Below, piece after piece: positions 27,356 through 36,612 of a stretch of DNA of 64,000 nucleotides. The DNA comes from an uncultured Pelagibacteraceae bacterium (GTDB taxonomy: Bacteria; Pseudomonadota; Alphaproteobacteria; Pelagibacterales; Pelagibacteraceae), in NCBI GenBank assembly GCA_902614055.1, contig CACMJX010000002.1:47291-111290 (forward strand), given 5' to 3'. Positions within the stretch are counted from its first letter, which is position 1. Every line of letters starts with the position of its first letter. Both the position numbers and the translations under genes were made by a program. Under the pieces are notes generated by a model. It had not been told where the DNA came from. It did not search any database and saw only the letters and a program-made list of their open reading frames with translations.

Positions 27356-28147
27356 TTAAAGTATAGTTATTCTATGAAGTATTCTATTACCTTTAAACGG
27401 TGTAGCCTGATGGAGCATGGCTCTATTATCCCAAATAGCAAGCTGATCTTTTTCCCATTCTAATGAATATTGAAAGGTTTTTTTTGTCTGATGATTGAAT
27501 AAGAATTTCTTTAGTTCTTTTTTTTGTTTAGTCATATGTGTATTAAATTTTAAAAAGTGCCCTGGGCTACAGTATATAGTTTTTTTATTTTTAATAGTTC
27601 TAATTATTTTATGTCTGGAAATCAGTTCTTTAGATATTTTTCCTTTTTCTTTTTCTCTCTCAACTGTTGTAATTGATATTGGTCCATGAGAAGAGTAGAT
27701 GCCTTTTAATTTTTTAAGCTTATTCTTATAATTTTTTGATAATTTTTCATAAGCTAAGTACTGCGAAGAAAAGTCAGTATTAGCAACACCTTTTTTAGGT
27801 ACTAGTTTTGACAGTAACATCGTGTATCTAGGAGGTTTTTTTGTATAAGAGGAGTCTGTGTGAAATTGTTCACCAAAGCTAGGTCCTTTGTCAGTTGATT
27901 TACGTTGTACAACAGTTATTTGAGGATATTTTTTATTTAAACCTTTCAATCTTGGATAATTAGCTGGTTTACCAAATTTTTTTGCAAAATTTAGATAATT
28001 CTTGGAAGTAAGTTTTTGTTTTGGAAAGTAAATCATTCCATACTTATCAAGTGTTGATTTAATTTCTTTTAATTGCTTATTATCAATTTTATTAAGGTTG
28101 CAAATAATTTCCGCTGCCCTATTTTTTTTTGAAATTATCTTTAACAT
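27356..28147 (-). CDS. TauD/TfdA-type 2-oxoglutarate dioxygenase
   Basis: The 263-residue protein keeps the Fe(II) facial triad: HxD in FHTDSSY near residues 95-98 and the distal His in RAMLHQATPF near 246, followed by the 2-oxoglutarate-binding Arg in ILHRITIL. The N-terminal YFPKQKLTSKNYLNFAKKFG matches the family. Members hydroxylate taurine, alkyl sulfates, carnitine precursors and other small acids. It shares a base with the stop of the dimethylglycine-dehydrogenase paralogue upstream, so it may act on a methylated amine or its precursor, which is inference. Confidence 0.88.
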   Translation of the reverse strand: MLKIISKKNRAAEIICNLNKIDNKQLKEIKSTLDKYGMIYFPKQKLTSKNYLNFAKKFGKPANYPRLKGLNKKYPQITVVQRKSTDKGPSFGEQFHTDSSYTKKPPRYTMLLSKLVPKKGVANTDFSSQYLAYEKLSKNYKNKLKKLKGIYSSHGPISITTVEREKEKGKISKELISRHKIIRTIKNKKTIYCSPGHFLKFNTHMTKQKKELKKFLFNHQTKKTFQYSLEWEKDQLAIWDNRAMLHQATPFKGNRILHRITIL

Positions 28148-30591
28148 TAATTATTTTTTATATTTTTTTGATTTAAAGGTTTTTTGATTATTGTTACAGG
28201 GTATTTTTTCTTTTCAACTTCAATATATAAATTTTTATTGATCAAGTCTTCAATAGAATTTCCAGAGTTGACATAACCAAATGAAATATTTTTTTTAAAA
28301 TTAAATGAATAATTTCCTGATGTTGTTCTGCCAATTATTTTATCATCTAAGTAAATTGGCTCTTCATGAAGTAACAAGGGTTCTCCAGGTATGTTATCTT
28401 TCAATACCATCATGGCTAATGATTTTGTAGGGTTTTTATCTTTAATTTTTAATAATGCTTCTTTTCCAACAAAATTTATATTTTTTTTATAACTGATTGC
28501 AAAATTAAGTCCTGCTTGATATTGATTTTCTTCAGGTGATATATCATGTCCCCAATGTAAGAAACCACTTTCCATTCTCATAATATCCATAGCATGCGCA
28601 CCACAAAGTGATAAGCCATGATTTTTACCCTCTTTAATAATGGCTAAAAATAATTTTTTGCTTTCATCTATGTTTGTATATAATTCGAATCCTATTTCAC
28701 CTACATAAGATAATCTTTGAGCCCAGACTTTAACTCCGTCAATAGTAACGAATTTTCCATGACTAAACTTTATACCTTCATTTGTAAAATCGTCATTACT
28801 GATATTAGATAGTAATTTTCTTGAGTTGGGTCCGTATAATCCTAGGCATGTTAAATCTTCTGTTACATCTTTAAAATTGACCTCTTCTGAAATATATTTT
28901 TTTATATGAAATTTATCATGTTCTCTTGTTGCTGCTGGACCTATCACTCTAAAATGGTTTTTCTTAAGACAAGTAATAGTAACGTCTGTCTCTATTCCTC
29001 CATCTTCATTTAACATCTGGGTATAAGTTGCTCTACCCTCAATATCTTTTATGTTTGCTGTACAAATTTTTTGTAATTCTTCATGAACATTTTGCCCTTC
29101 TAGGTCAAATTTTGAAAAAGGAGATAGCTCAAATAATCCAACGTTTTCTCTGGCATTTTTGGTCTCAAATTCAGCTGATGGATACCAATTTTGATAACCA
29201 AAACTATAATTATAATCAGCCTTTTCACCTTTTAACGCATACCACATAGGTCTTTCAAAACCACCCGAGGTTCCAAAACAAGCTCCTAATTTTTTTAGCT
29301 CCTCTTGGTAGGGTAATACAATTTGGTTTCTTGATGTTTTATGTTGTTTAAATGGCCAATGCATTCCATATAAATCACCAAGTGTTTCTGTCACTCTTTC
29401 CATTATAAATTTTTTTGATGAATGAAATTTTTGAAATCTTTTAATATCTAATGAAAATAAATCTTCATTTATGTGTCCATTAATCATCCATTCTGCAGTA
29501 ACTCTTCCAGCACCTCCTGAACTTGCAATCCCAATACTATTAAAACCACAACATGTAAAAAGTTTTTTAATCTCAGGAGTTTCACCTAAAAGATATTGGG
29601 TATCAGGAGTAAATGATTCAGGGCCAGAGAAAAATTTTCTAATTCCTGCATTTTCCAACATAGGCAACCTGTGAAATGATTTTTGTAAATAAGGTTCGAA
29701 ATGATCAAAATCATCTGGTAATTCACCAAAGGAAAAATCATCTGGCACAACACCAGTATTTTTAAAGGCTGGTTTTGCATTTGGTTCAAAAATTCCAACT
29801 AACATTTTACCTGCGTCTTCTTTAAGATAGAGACAATTATTATAATCTCTTAAAACTGGTAGGTTTTTTGGTAAATCTTTCATTGGTTCCGTGATCACAT
29901 AAAAATGTTCATTGGGATACAATGGAATACTAACATTCATTTTTTCACCTATTTGTCTAGACCACATACCTGTTGCTAAAACAATATATTCACAATCAAT
30001 TTTTCCTTTATCGGTCTCAACTCCAACTATAGAATTATTTTTAACAAGAATTTTTGTTACAGGTGTTTTTTCAAAAATTTGTGCTCCTTCCATTCTAGCA
30101 GCTTTTGCTAAAACATTGGTTACTCCTACTGGATCAGCTTGACCATCTTTTGGCATAAAAACACTTCCAATAATGTCCTCATTATTTACAACAGGATATA
30201 AATCCTTTGTTTGTTTTTTATCCAAAACATGCACTTCAACATCAGATAGTTGAGCGGTAGTTGCTTGCCTCAACAACTCTTGCATTCTCTCTTTAGTGGT
30301 AGCTACTGTAATTGCACCATTCTGTCTTAACCCTATAGATAATTCAGTTTTCTTTTCTAATTCTTGATAAAGATCCAGAGTATATTTTCTTAACTTTGTA
30401 ATAGTAGATGAAGCCCCTAATTGACCCATTAAACCAGCTGCATGCCATGTGGTTCCAGATGTTAATTGGTCTCTCTCTAATAGAACTACATCTTTCCAGC
30501 CAAATTTAGCTAGATGATATGCACACGATGTTCCAGCTACGCCGCCTCCAATAACTACAACTTTAGTGCTTCTTGGTAAATCTTTATCCAT
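28147..30591 (-). CDS. Dimethylglycine/sarcosine dehydrogenase family protein (paralogue 1)
   Basis: This 814-residue protein has an N-terminal FAD domain (VVIGGGVAG near 12-20) with the covalent-flavin His expected at residue 50 in TTWHAAG, and a C-terminal GcvT-like folate-binding domain from about residue 430 that captures the released one-carbon unit. Enzymes of this build demethylate dimethylglycine or sarcosine, giving 5,10-methylene-THF and passing electrons to ETF. It is shorter and diverged from the two paralogues at 41486 and 50741. It follows the ferric iron ABC operon by 27 bases and is coupled to the TauD-like gene, an unusual setting. Confidence 0.9.
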   Translation of the reverse strand: MDKDLPRSTKVVVIGGGVAGTSCAYHLAKFGWKDVVLLERDQLTSGTTWHAAGLMGQLGASSTITKLRKYTLDLYQELEKKTELSIGLRQNGAITVATTKERMQELLRQATTAQLSDVEVHVLDKKQTKDLYPVVNNEDIIGSVFMPKDGQADPVGVTNVLAKAARMEGAQIFEKTPVTKILVKNNSIVGVETDKGKIDCEYIVLATGMWSRQIGEKMNVSIPLYPNEHFYVITEPMKDLPKNLPVLRDYNNCLYLKEDAGKMLVGIFEPNAKPAFKNTGVVPDDFSFGELPDDFDHFEPYLQKSFHRLPMLENAGIRKFFSGPESFTPDTQYLLGETPEIKKLFTCCGFNSIGIASSGGAGRVTAEWMINGHINEDLFSLDIKRFQKFHSSKKFIMERVTETLGDLYGMHWPFKQHKTSRNQIVLPYQEELKKLGACFGTSGGFERPMWYALKGEKADYNYSFGYQNWYPSAEFETKNARENVGLFELSPFSKFDLEGQNVHEELQKICTANIKDIEGRATYTQMLNEDGGIETDVTITCLKKNHFRVIGPAATREHDKFHIKKYISEEVNFKDVTEDLTCLGLYGPNSRKLLSNISNDDFTNEGIKFSHGKFVTIDGVKVWAQRLSYVGEIGFELYTNIDESKKLFLAIIKEGKNHGLSLCGAHAMDIMRMESGFLHWGHDISPEENQYQAGLNFAISYKKNINFVGKEALLKIKDKNPTKSLAMMVLKDNIPGEPLLLHEEPIYLDDKIIGRTTSGNYSFNFKKNISFGYVNSGNSIEDLINKNLYIEVEKKKYPVTIIKKPLNQKNIKNN

Positions 30592-30618
30592 GAATATATT
30601 TTAAAAGTATAATAATAC

Positions 30619-31677
30619 TTAAAAACAAACAATGTGGTCAATGTGAATTGGTCGTTTAATACCAAATTTTTCGTCTATTTCATGCTGGTGAATATGGTGT
30701 GAATGAACAAATACAGGAATTTGTAACTCGCTTGGTGTTTTTAAAGTATAAATAAAATTTGTTCCTCTAAATTTACGATCAACGACTTCTAATTTTAAAT
30801 TACTTTTATCATCATGTTCTAAATCTTCTGGCTGTAATAAAAGTTTTACCTCTGATCCATTTGGATAATGTTTAACAAAATTACCTTTAATTGTTCCAAG
30901 ATCTTTATTTTCTAAACTATTTTCGCTTGTAACTTTTGCAGGAATTAAAATTCCTCTATTTAAAAAATTTACAACTTCTACTGAATTAGGAAAATGATAA
31001 ACATTATATGGATCATCAAATTGTTTAAGTTGTTTATTTAATATAATTCCACATTTACTTCCTAAGTAAAACGCTTCGTATGAGTCGTGTGTAACAATTA
31101 TAGTTGTTATTTTGGATTTACTTAATAATTGTTTTAATTCGACTTGAATTTCTTCTTTAAAGCTTTGGTCAACATTCGACAATGGCTCATCTAATAATAA
31201 TAAGTCTGGATTCGAAACTAAAGCTCTTGCTAGTGACGATCTTTGCGCTTCACCAGCGCTAATCTCATGTGGATATTTATTTAATATTTTTTTTAAATTT
31301 AAAAATTCTACTATTTCTTTTGCATTTATTTTAATTTTTTTTTTATTTTTTTTTTCTGTACCAATTAATATATTTTTTTCAACATTGTAATGTGGGAATA
31401 AACTATTGTCTTGAAAGGCAAGTGAAATATTTCGATCCTCAGGCTCAATGTGAATTTTTTTTGAAGATATAGTTTTATTATTGATAATTATAGATCCATT
31501 ATTAATCTTTTCTAATCCAGCGATTGTTCTCAATATGGTAGTTTTTCCTATTCCAGAAGGTCCTAGAAGACAAATGATGTCTCCTTCGTTTTGAACTGAA
31601 AAAGACACATTTTTTACTTTTGTTTTTCCACCAGCTTTGAAATCAACGTTATTTACTTCTAAAAAGTTATTAGCCAT
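30619..31677 (-). CDS. Ferric iron ABC transporter ATPase, FbpC-like
   Basis: A 352-residue ATP-binding protein with Walker A GPSGIGKTT near residue 36, Walker B LLLLDEPLSNVD and H-loop THDSYEA. The signature motif is ISAGEAQR, a departure from the usual LSGGQ. A C-terminal TOBE-like domain follows. It overlaps the permease gene by eight bases and completes an Fe(III) (Fbp/Sfu-type) importer. Confidence 0.9.
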   Translation of the reverse strand: MANNFLEVNNVDFKAGGKTKVKNVSFSVQNEGDIICLLGPSGIGKTTILRTIAGLEKINNGSIIINNKTISSKKIHIEPEDRNISLAFQDNSLFPHYNVEKNILIGTEKKNKKKIKINAKEIVEFLNLKKILNKYPHEISAGEAQRSSLARALVSNPDLLLLDEPLSNVDQSFKEEIQVELKQLLSKSKITTIIVTHDSYEAFYLGSKCGIILNKQLKQFDDPYNVYHFPNSVEVVNFLNRGILIPAKVTSENSLENKDLGTIKGNFVKHYPNGSEVKLLLQPEDLEHDDKSNLKLEVVDRKFRGTNFIYTLKTPSELQIPVFVHSHHIHQHEIDEKFGIKRPIHIDHIVCF

Positions 31678-33298
31678 TGTTCTCTTTTAAAATATAATTT
31701 GAAGTTATTGTAATAAAAAAGGCAGCAATTAAAATTAAAAACAATGATGGTACTGCTGCTGCTTCAAGCATATCCTCTGATGCAGAGATATAAGCAGTAG
31801 TTGCAAATGTTTCAAAGTTAAATGGCCGTAAAACCAAGGTAATTGGCAATTCTCTAATTATTTCAAGAGATATTAAAATAACCACAAATAATAATGAATT
31901 TCTCAAATATGGCACATGAATATTCAGAAATGTTTTTCTTTTTGAATAACCAAGAAGATATGCACTCTCATCAACTGAAACGTTTATTTTTTCATATCCT
32001 GATTTTATTCCATTGAAAGCTAGTGAATAAAAACGAACAAAATATACAATAATTAAACCTAAAACAGATCCAATAAATAATTTTTTAATTGATAAAAAAC
32101 CTAAGGATTTAATTATATTCTCATCAAACCAGGCAATAAAAGTTATAAAAGCAACAGCTAAAATAACACCAGGTATGGCGTAACCTGAAATCGACAGTGT
32201 GGATAAAAAATTTAATGTTTTATTTCTTGAAACTCGATTTCCATAATTAGAAATCAGAGCAAATGTTATTAGAACTAAACTAGACAATACTACTAAATAA
32301 AGTGTGTTTAATAAAAGATTAGTTACATTTATATCAAAGAAATTTTCTGGAAATTTTATTGTCCAATAAAGCATTTGTCCTAATGGAAATAGAAAACTTA
32401 TAAAGAACAATAAAAAACAAAATAAAAAGGCAAAAAAAGAATTTGTTCCAGAAAGTTTTATTTTTTCTTTTTGTTTAAAACCACCTCTTGTATCCAAGTG
32501 ATATTTCGCTTTTTTTCTAGATAGATTTTCAGTCAGAAAAAGAATAAATATAAATAACAAAAGAAAAAATGATATTCTATTAGCAAAAGCTAAATCATCA
32601 AAAGTTATCCAAGCATTATATATACCTGTTGTTAGTGTATTAACTGAAAAAAAATCTACTGCACCAAACTCTGCTAGTGTTTCCATTGCAACTAAAGAGA
32701 GACCAGCAACTATTGCAGGTCTGGCAGCTGGTAATATTATTGAATAAAAAGATTTAAATTTTGAAAAACCTAAATTTTTTCCAAGGTCTATTAAATTTTG
32801 TGATTGATATAAAAAAGAAGATCTTGCAAGAATATAAACATATGCATAAAGAGAAAATGAAATAGATAATATTAAACCAAACATTCCATCAAACTTTGGT
32901 ATACTTTTATTGTACTCACCATCACCAAATAAAGTCTTTAATATTGTAAATGCAGTGCCATAATTATCAAAAAATGCAAATAAAGAGTATGCATAAATAT
33001 AGGGTGGTATTGCAAAAGATAAAATTAATGCCCATTTAAAAAAGTTAACTCCTGGAAATTTGTAAAAAGAGACTATGTAAGCAGATCCAACACCTAGAAA
33101 AAAAGTTAGTATTAAGACACCAACTAAAAGTGACAAAGAATTAAAAATATATTCAAACAAAAAAGTTTTTTTAAGTATGTCAAAATATCTGGAAGTATCT
33201 TCAAAAAAACTAAAAGAGACTGTCAAAATAGGAATTATAACAAGCAATGAAATAAGCAGAGAGCTTAAAAACCAGATACTAAATTTGTTTGTAAACAT
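31670..33298 (-). CDS. Ferric iron ABC permease, FbpB-like (fused two-domain)
   Basis: This 542-residue permease has about twelve helices made of two fused six-helix units, the arrangement of FbpB/SfuB. Two EAA-type loops are visible, one before GLSLVAMETLAEFGAVDFF near residue 205 and one near residue 445 (ESAYLLGYSKRKTF). It moves iron delivered by the periplasmic binding protein encoded upstream. A stem-loop at 33349-33379 separates it from that gene. Confidence 0.9.
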   Translation of the reverse strand: MFTNKFSIWFLSSLLISLLVIIPILTVSFSFFEDTSRYFDILKKTFLFEYIFNSLSLLVGVLILTFFLGVGSAYIVSFYKFPGVNFFKWALILSFAIPPYIYAYSLFAFFDNYGTAFTILKTLFGDGEYNKSIPKFDGMFGLILSISFSLYAYVYILARSSFLYQSQNLIDLGKNLGFSKFKSFYSIILPAARPAIVAGLSLVAMETLAEFGAVDFFSVNTLTTGIYNAWITFDDLAFANRISFFLLLFIFILFLTENLSRKKAKYHLDTRGGFKQKEKIKLSGTNSFFAFLFCFLLFFISFLFPLGQMLYWTIKFPENFFDINVTNLLLNTLYLVVLSSLVLITFALISNYGNRVSRNKTLNFLSTLSISGYAIPGVILAVAFITFIAWFDENIIKSLGFLSIKKLFIGSVLGLIIVYFVRFYSLAFNGIKSGYEKINVSVDESAYLLGYSKRKTFLNIHVPYLRNSLLFVVILISLEIIRELPITLVLRPFNFETFATTAYISASEDMLEAAAVPSLFLILIAAFFITITSNYILKENNG

Positions 33299-33348
33299 AG
33301 AGATATTTGTAATTTAAATGACCTATATAGTCTCTTTTAATATTTTTA

Positions 33349-33379
33349 AAAGTGCTTACGAAGGATGCATAGGCACTTT
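33349..33379 (-). terminator. Stem-loop between iron-binding protein and permease genes
   Basis: AAAGTGC and GCACTTT (33373-33379 with 33349-33355) can form a 7-bp stem with a 17-base loop, followed on the minus strand by TTTAAAAATATT. It lies 50 bases upstream of the permease start and could attenuate transcription or protect the upstream message. Weaker than the other hairpins listed. Confidence 0.4.
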
Positions 33380-33391
33380 CATTAAGAAAAG

Positions 33392-33541
33392 TCAGATATT
33401 GAATACTTTTGAAATATGCGGAAAATCTTTAGTACTTATCTCTGATAATTTTCTTTTATTTATTCTTTTGTTAATTTTTTTACACTCCTCGGCACATGGT
33501 AAGCATGCATTGGCTGATTTATTTAAATTAACTTCAGACAT
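33392..33541 (-). CDS. Possible small cysteine-containing protein (49 residues)
   Basis: The 266-base gap between the iron-binding protein and permease genes holds a 49-codon frame on the same strand, with ACLPCAEECKK near residues 12-22. Three cysteines in a short helix recall copper- or iron-binding peptides, but there is no clear ribosome site and the frame could be chance. The opposite-strand frame across this gap runs into the binding-protein gene and is less likely. Confidence 0.3.
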   Translation of the reverse strand: MSEVNLNKSANACLPCAEECKKINKRINKRKLSEISTKDFPHISKVFNI

Positions 33542-33564
33542 AAATTTTTTTTTTACTTTCAATG

Positions 33565-34593
33565 TTACTTCCAACCAGCAGCTGTCATTACCTCTAAGGC
33601 GTCAGCTTGCTTTGCTCCATAACTAGCAACACTTGTTGTTAGATCTTGTTTAAAATCTAAACCTAAGTTATTTACTACCAATGGACTTGGTGAAACTCCA
33701 GCTATCATTGGAAACTCAAACGTATTATTTGTAAAGTGTTCTTGAGCTTCTGGTGATAATAAAAAATCAACAAGTGTAATTGCATTAGTTTTATTGGGCG
33801 CTCCTTTAACTAAAGCTGCACAACTTATATTCATGTGTGTTCCTCTATCATTCTGATTAGGAAAAAAAGCTTTAACTTTTTTTGCAGCTTCTTGTTGTTC
33901 AGGTCCTTTATTCCCAGATAACATCAAAGCTAAGTAATAAGTATTTGCAACAGCAATATCAGCTTCTCCTGCTGCTACAGCCATAATTTGTGCTCTATCA
34001 TTTCCTTTTGGATCTCTTGCCATGTTTGCAACAACTCCTTTAGCCCACTCACCTGCAGCTTTTTTTCCATTATTTTTAATTAATGAAGCTACAAGAGATT
34101 TGTTATAAATGTTGCTAGAAGCTCTAATTGCAATTCTGCCTGTCCATTTTGGATCAGCTAAACTTTCATAAGTTAACCCTGATAACTCAGCACCACTTAC
34201 TCTTTCTGGTGAGTAGTAAACAATTCTTGCTCTTTTTGCTACTCCAACCCAGTGTGTAGTTCTAAAACTTTTTGGTACAGATGATTTAATTGTAGATGAA
34301 ACTAATCCTGATTGAGTCATTCCTTTTGCTTTAAAAGCACCACATCTTCCAGCGTCAGCTGTTATGTAAAGATCGGCAGCTGAATCAGCCCCTTCCTCGA
34401 TCATTCTTTTTTCTAAAGCACCAGCTTTACCATTGATTAAGTTTACTTTAATTCCTGTTGCTGCTGTAAATTTACTATAAAGTTCTGCATCAGCTTTATA
34501 ATGTCTTGCATTAAAAATATTTACCTCATTTGCTATTGCAAAGCTTGATGCAAATAAGGATAAGATTAATGCCGATATTGTCAATTTTTTCAT
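33565..34593 (-). CDS. Ferric iron ABC substrate-binding protein, FbpA-like
   Basis: A 342-residue periplasmic binding protein. The ATG at 34593 gives a normal signal peptide (MKKLTISALILSLFASSFAIA); an in-frame GTG lies three codons upstream. Mature features are VNIFNARHYKADAELYSKF near residue 23-41 (Tyr/His ligand region), a C-terminal-half ANTYYLALM with the paired tyrosines that hold Fe(III) in FbpA proteins, and ATGIKVNLINGKAG. A perfect Fur-type box lies upstream, supporting an iron role. Confidence 0.93.
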   Translation of the reverse strand: MKKLTISALILSLFASSFAIANEVNIFNARHYKADAELYSKFTAATGIKVNLINGKAGALEKRMIEEGADSAADLYITADAGRCGAFKAKGMTQSGLVSSTIKSSVPKSFRTTHWVGVAKRARIVYYSPERVSGAELSGLTYESLADPKWTGRIAIRASSNIYNKSLVASLIKNNGKKAAGEWAKGVVANMARDPKGNDRAQIMAVAAGEADIAVANTYYLALMLSGNKGPEQQEAAKKVKAFFPNQNDRGTHMNISCAALVKGAPNKTNAITLVDFLLSPEAQEHFTNNTFEFPMIAGVSPSPLVVNNLGLDFKQDLTTSVASYGAKQADALEVMTAAGWK

Positions 34594-34648
34594 ATATCTC
34601 ACTCTTTTAGTTTTTATAAATTATAATGATTTTGATAACTATTCGCAA

Positions 34649-34663
34649 TGATAATGATTATCA
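34649..34663. promoter_or_regulatory. Fur box (7-1-7 inverted repeat) upstream of the iron operon
   Basis: TGATAATGATTATCA is a perfect 7-1-7 inverted repeat equal to the core Fur consensus TGATAATnATTATCA. It sits 56 bases upstream of the FbpA-like start and 42 bases past the stop of the LysR gene. Iron-replete Fur (or a Fur-family regulator) would be expected to repress the operon from here. Confidence 0.85.
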
Positions 34664-34704
34664 ATCGCATTAATGACGCACTTAACGCCTATATTATTGA
34701 TATT

Positions 34705-35595
34705 TTAAGACTTAAATTCTGAAATTTTACTATAAAGAAAGTTTCTGAAGGTTGTCACTCTAGCTACATTTTTCAAAGATTCTGGAAAGACAAAGTGAGC
34801 CTCTGTAATCGGACCCTCAACACTGGGTAGAACTTTAATTACATTTCGAGATAAAGAAACTAAATAATCTGGAAGAGCCGCAAGGCCTACACCACTTTCG
34901 ACTGCTAACAGTAAACCCATAACGCTATTTACTTTCATAACAGGTTTTCTTTTTTTATTATCTTTTATACCAAGTTTTAATGCCCAATCTGGGTTAAACA
35001 CTGGTGATGGGGCTCCTCTACCAAATGATATAAAGTTATGCTTGTTTAAATCATTTATAGATTTAGGCATACCATGTTTTTCTAGATACTTATTTGAGCC
35101 ATATATATGGTAATTTATGTCCATTAGTTTTCTTTGAATATAATTAAGTTGCTTTGGTCTTCTCATAAATATTCCTATATCGGCTTGTCTTGTGCTTAAA
35201 TCTAACTCTTTATCGTCAAAAATTAATTCTATTTCAATTTCTGGATTTAATTGCATAAACTCTTGAATTCTCGGTGTTAACCAGTGAGTACCAAAACTTC
35301 TAACAGTTGTAATTGTTAGTTTTCCGGTTGGTTTATGTTTTTGATCTCCTAAAGTTGTTTCTACCTCTTTAAGTTTACTGATAACTTCATGTGCAGTTTT
35401 ATAAACGTATTCACCATTTTCTGTAAGTGTCAATCCTCTTGCATGTCTTTCAAATAACTTTACTTTTAAATCTTCTTCTAAAGATTGAATTTGTCTACTA
35501 ATTGCAGATTGGCTTAGATTTAGAATTACGGTAGCGCTTGTAAAACTCCCAGCTTCGGCTACTGCATGAAAAATTTTTAATTTATCCCAATCCAT
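34705..35595 (-). CDS. LysR-family transcriptional regulator
   Basis: This 296-residue regulator has an N-terminal winged helix-turn-helix (GSFTSATVILNLSQSAISRQ near residues 16-35, then FERHARGLTLTENG) and a periplasmic-binding-like effector domain. It is translationally coupled to the AcuI-like reductase gene upstream (shared base at 35595), so it probably controls that gene or a linked catabolic step, with an intermediate as inducer. Which genes it binds is not visible. Confidence 0.92.
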   Translation of the reverse strand: MDWDKLKIFHAVAEAGSFTSATVILNLSQSAISRQIQSLEEDLKVKLFERHARGLTLTENGEYVYKTAHEVISKLKEVETTLGDQKHKPTGKLTITTVRSFGTHWLTPRIQEFMQLNPEIEIELIFDDKELDLSTRQADIGIFMRRPKQLNYIQRKLMDINYHIYGSNKYLEKHGMPKSINDLNKHNFISFGRGAPSPVFNPDWALKLGIKDNKKRKPVMKVNSVMGLLLAVESGVGLAALPDYLVSLSRNVIKVLPSVEGPITEAHFVFPESLKNVARVTTFRNFLYSKISEFKS

Positions 35596-36599
35596 TATTT
35601 ATTTACGTCCACTAAAATTCTATTTTTCAATTTTCCTTCAAGCATTTCTGGGAATATAGTCAATAGTTCCTCAAGCCCGACTATTTTAATTGATTTTTCT
35701 ATAATACTAAAGTCTACTAAACTTGGTACTTCACCCCATACAAATTCTTTTCTTTTGTTGCTGACATTAACTGAGTCTACGCCCCATAGTTTTACAGCTC
35801 TGATATAAAAAGGAACAACAGAAGTATTTAATTTGTTAGTTCCACTCGCATTACCACAAACAGCTACAATTCCTTTTAATCTTGTTTGAGATATTGCGTT
35901 TGCTAAAATATTTCCACCAACAGTGTCAACAACACCATCCCAAGTACCTTTACCAATTAATCTTGGTTCACCTTCAAATTCTTTACGATCTAAAACAGTT
36001 TTTGCTCCTAATTCTTTTAAATAATCAGCTTTTTCAGGTTTTCCTGTGATTGCGGTTACATTACATCCCATTTTTGACAGAATATTTACTGCAACCATCC
36101 CTACTCCACCTGTTGAACCTGTTACAAGGACATCGTTCACTTTACTTTGTAGTAATAATTCTTCTTTTGCTTTAACGGCAAATGCACACAACATTGCTGT
36201 AAAGCCTGCAGTACCCATCATCATTGCTTGCTTCAAATCAATACCTGAAGGTTTCTTTATCAGAAATTCTTTTTTAACTCTTGCATATTGAGAGAATCCT
36301 CCATGAAATAATTCTCCAACCCTACAACCAGTAAGTATTACCTCATCACCTTCTTTAAATTCATCTGACTTGCTTTCTGCTACTGTACCTGAGAAATCAA
36401 TTCCAGGAATTCTTGGAAACTCTTTAACTAATTTTGCACCATCTTTTAAAATCAAAGCATCCTTATAATTAAGATCTGAGTATTGTATTTTAACTAAGAC
36501 TTCACCTTCCTTTAAAAAATCAAAATTTAATTCTTTAACTTCTTGAGAAAAATTTTCACCCACCTGGTTTATAACCAGGGCTTTGAAAGTATCAGACAT
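35595..36599 (-). CDS. AcuI-like acryloyl-CoA reductase / MDR oxidoreductase
   Basis: A 334-residue medium-chain dehydrogenase/reductase of the YhdH/AcuI group. It shows NYKDALI near residue 44, PRIPGIDFSGTV near 62 and the NADPH-binding TGSTGGVGMVAV near 150, with no structural zinc cysteines. AcuI reduces acryloyl-CoA to propionyl-CoA and protects cells that release acrylate from DMSP. A DddP-like enzyme is encoded at 47242-48477, which makes this role attractive, but general quinone oxidoreductases share the motifs. Confidence 0.8.
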   Translation of the reverse strand: MSDTFKALVINQVGENFSQEVKELNFDFLKEGEVLVKIQYSDLNYKDALILKDGAKLVKEFPRIPGIDFSGTVAESKSDEFKEGDEVILTGCRVGELFHGGFSQYARVKKEFLIKKPSGIDLKQAMMMGTAGFTAMLCAFAVKAKEELLLQSKVNDVLVTGSTGGVGMVAVNILSKMGCNVTAITGKPEKADYLKELGAKTVLDRKEFEGEPRLIGKGTWDGVVDTVGGNILANAISQTRLKGIVAVCGNASGTNKLNTSVVPFYIRAVKLWGVDSVNVSNKRKEFVWGEVPSLVDFSIIEKSIKIVGLEELLTIFPEMLEGKLKNRILVDVNK

Positions 36600-36612
36600 G
36601 TGTAATTATACT

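Noticed and set aside
33318..33626. 102-codon plus-strand frame between the iron genes
   Set aside because: It runs antisense into the 3' end of the FbpA-like gene and has no recognisable domain or ribosome site; the region is better explained by the minus-strand operon.
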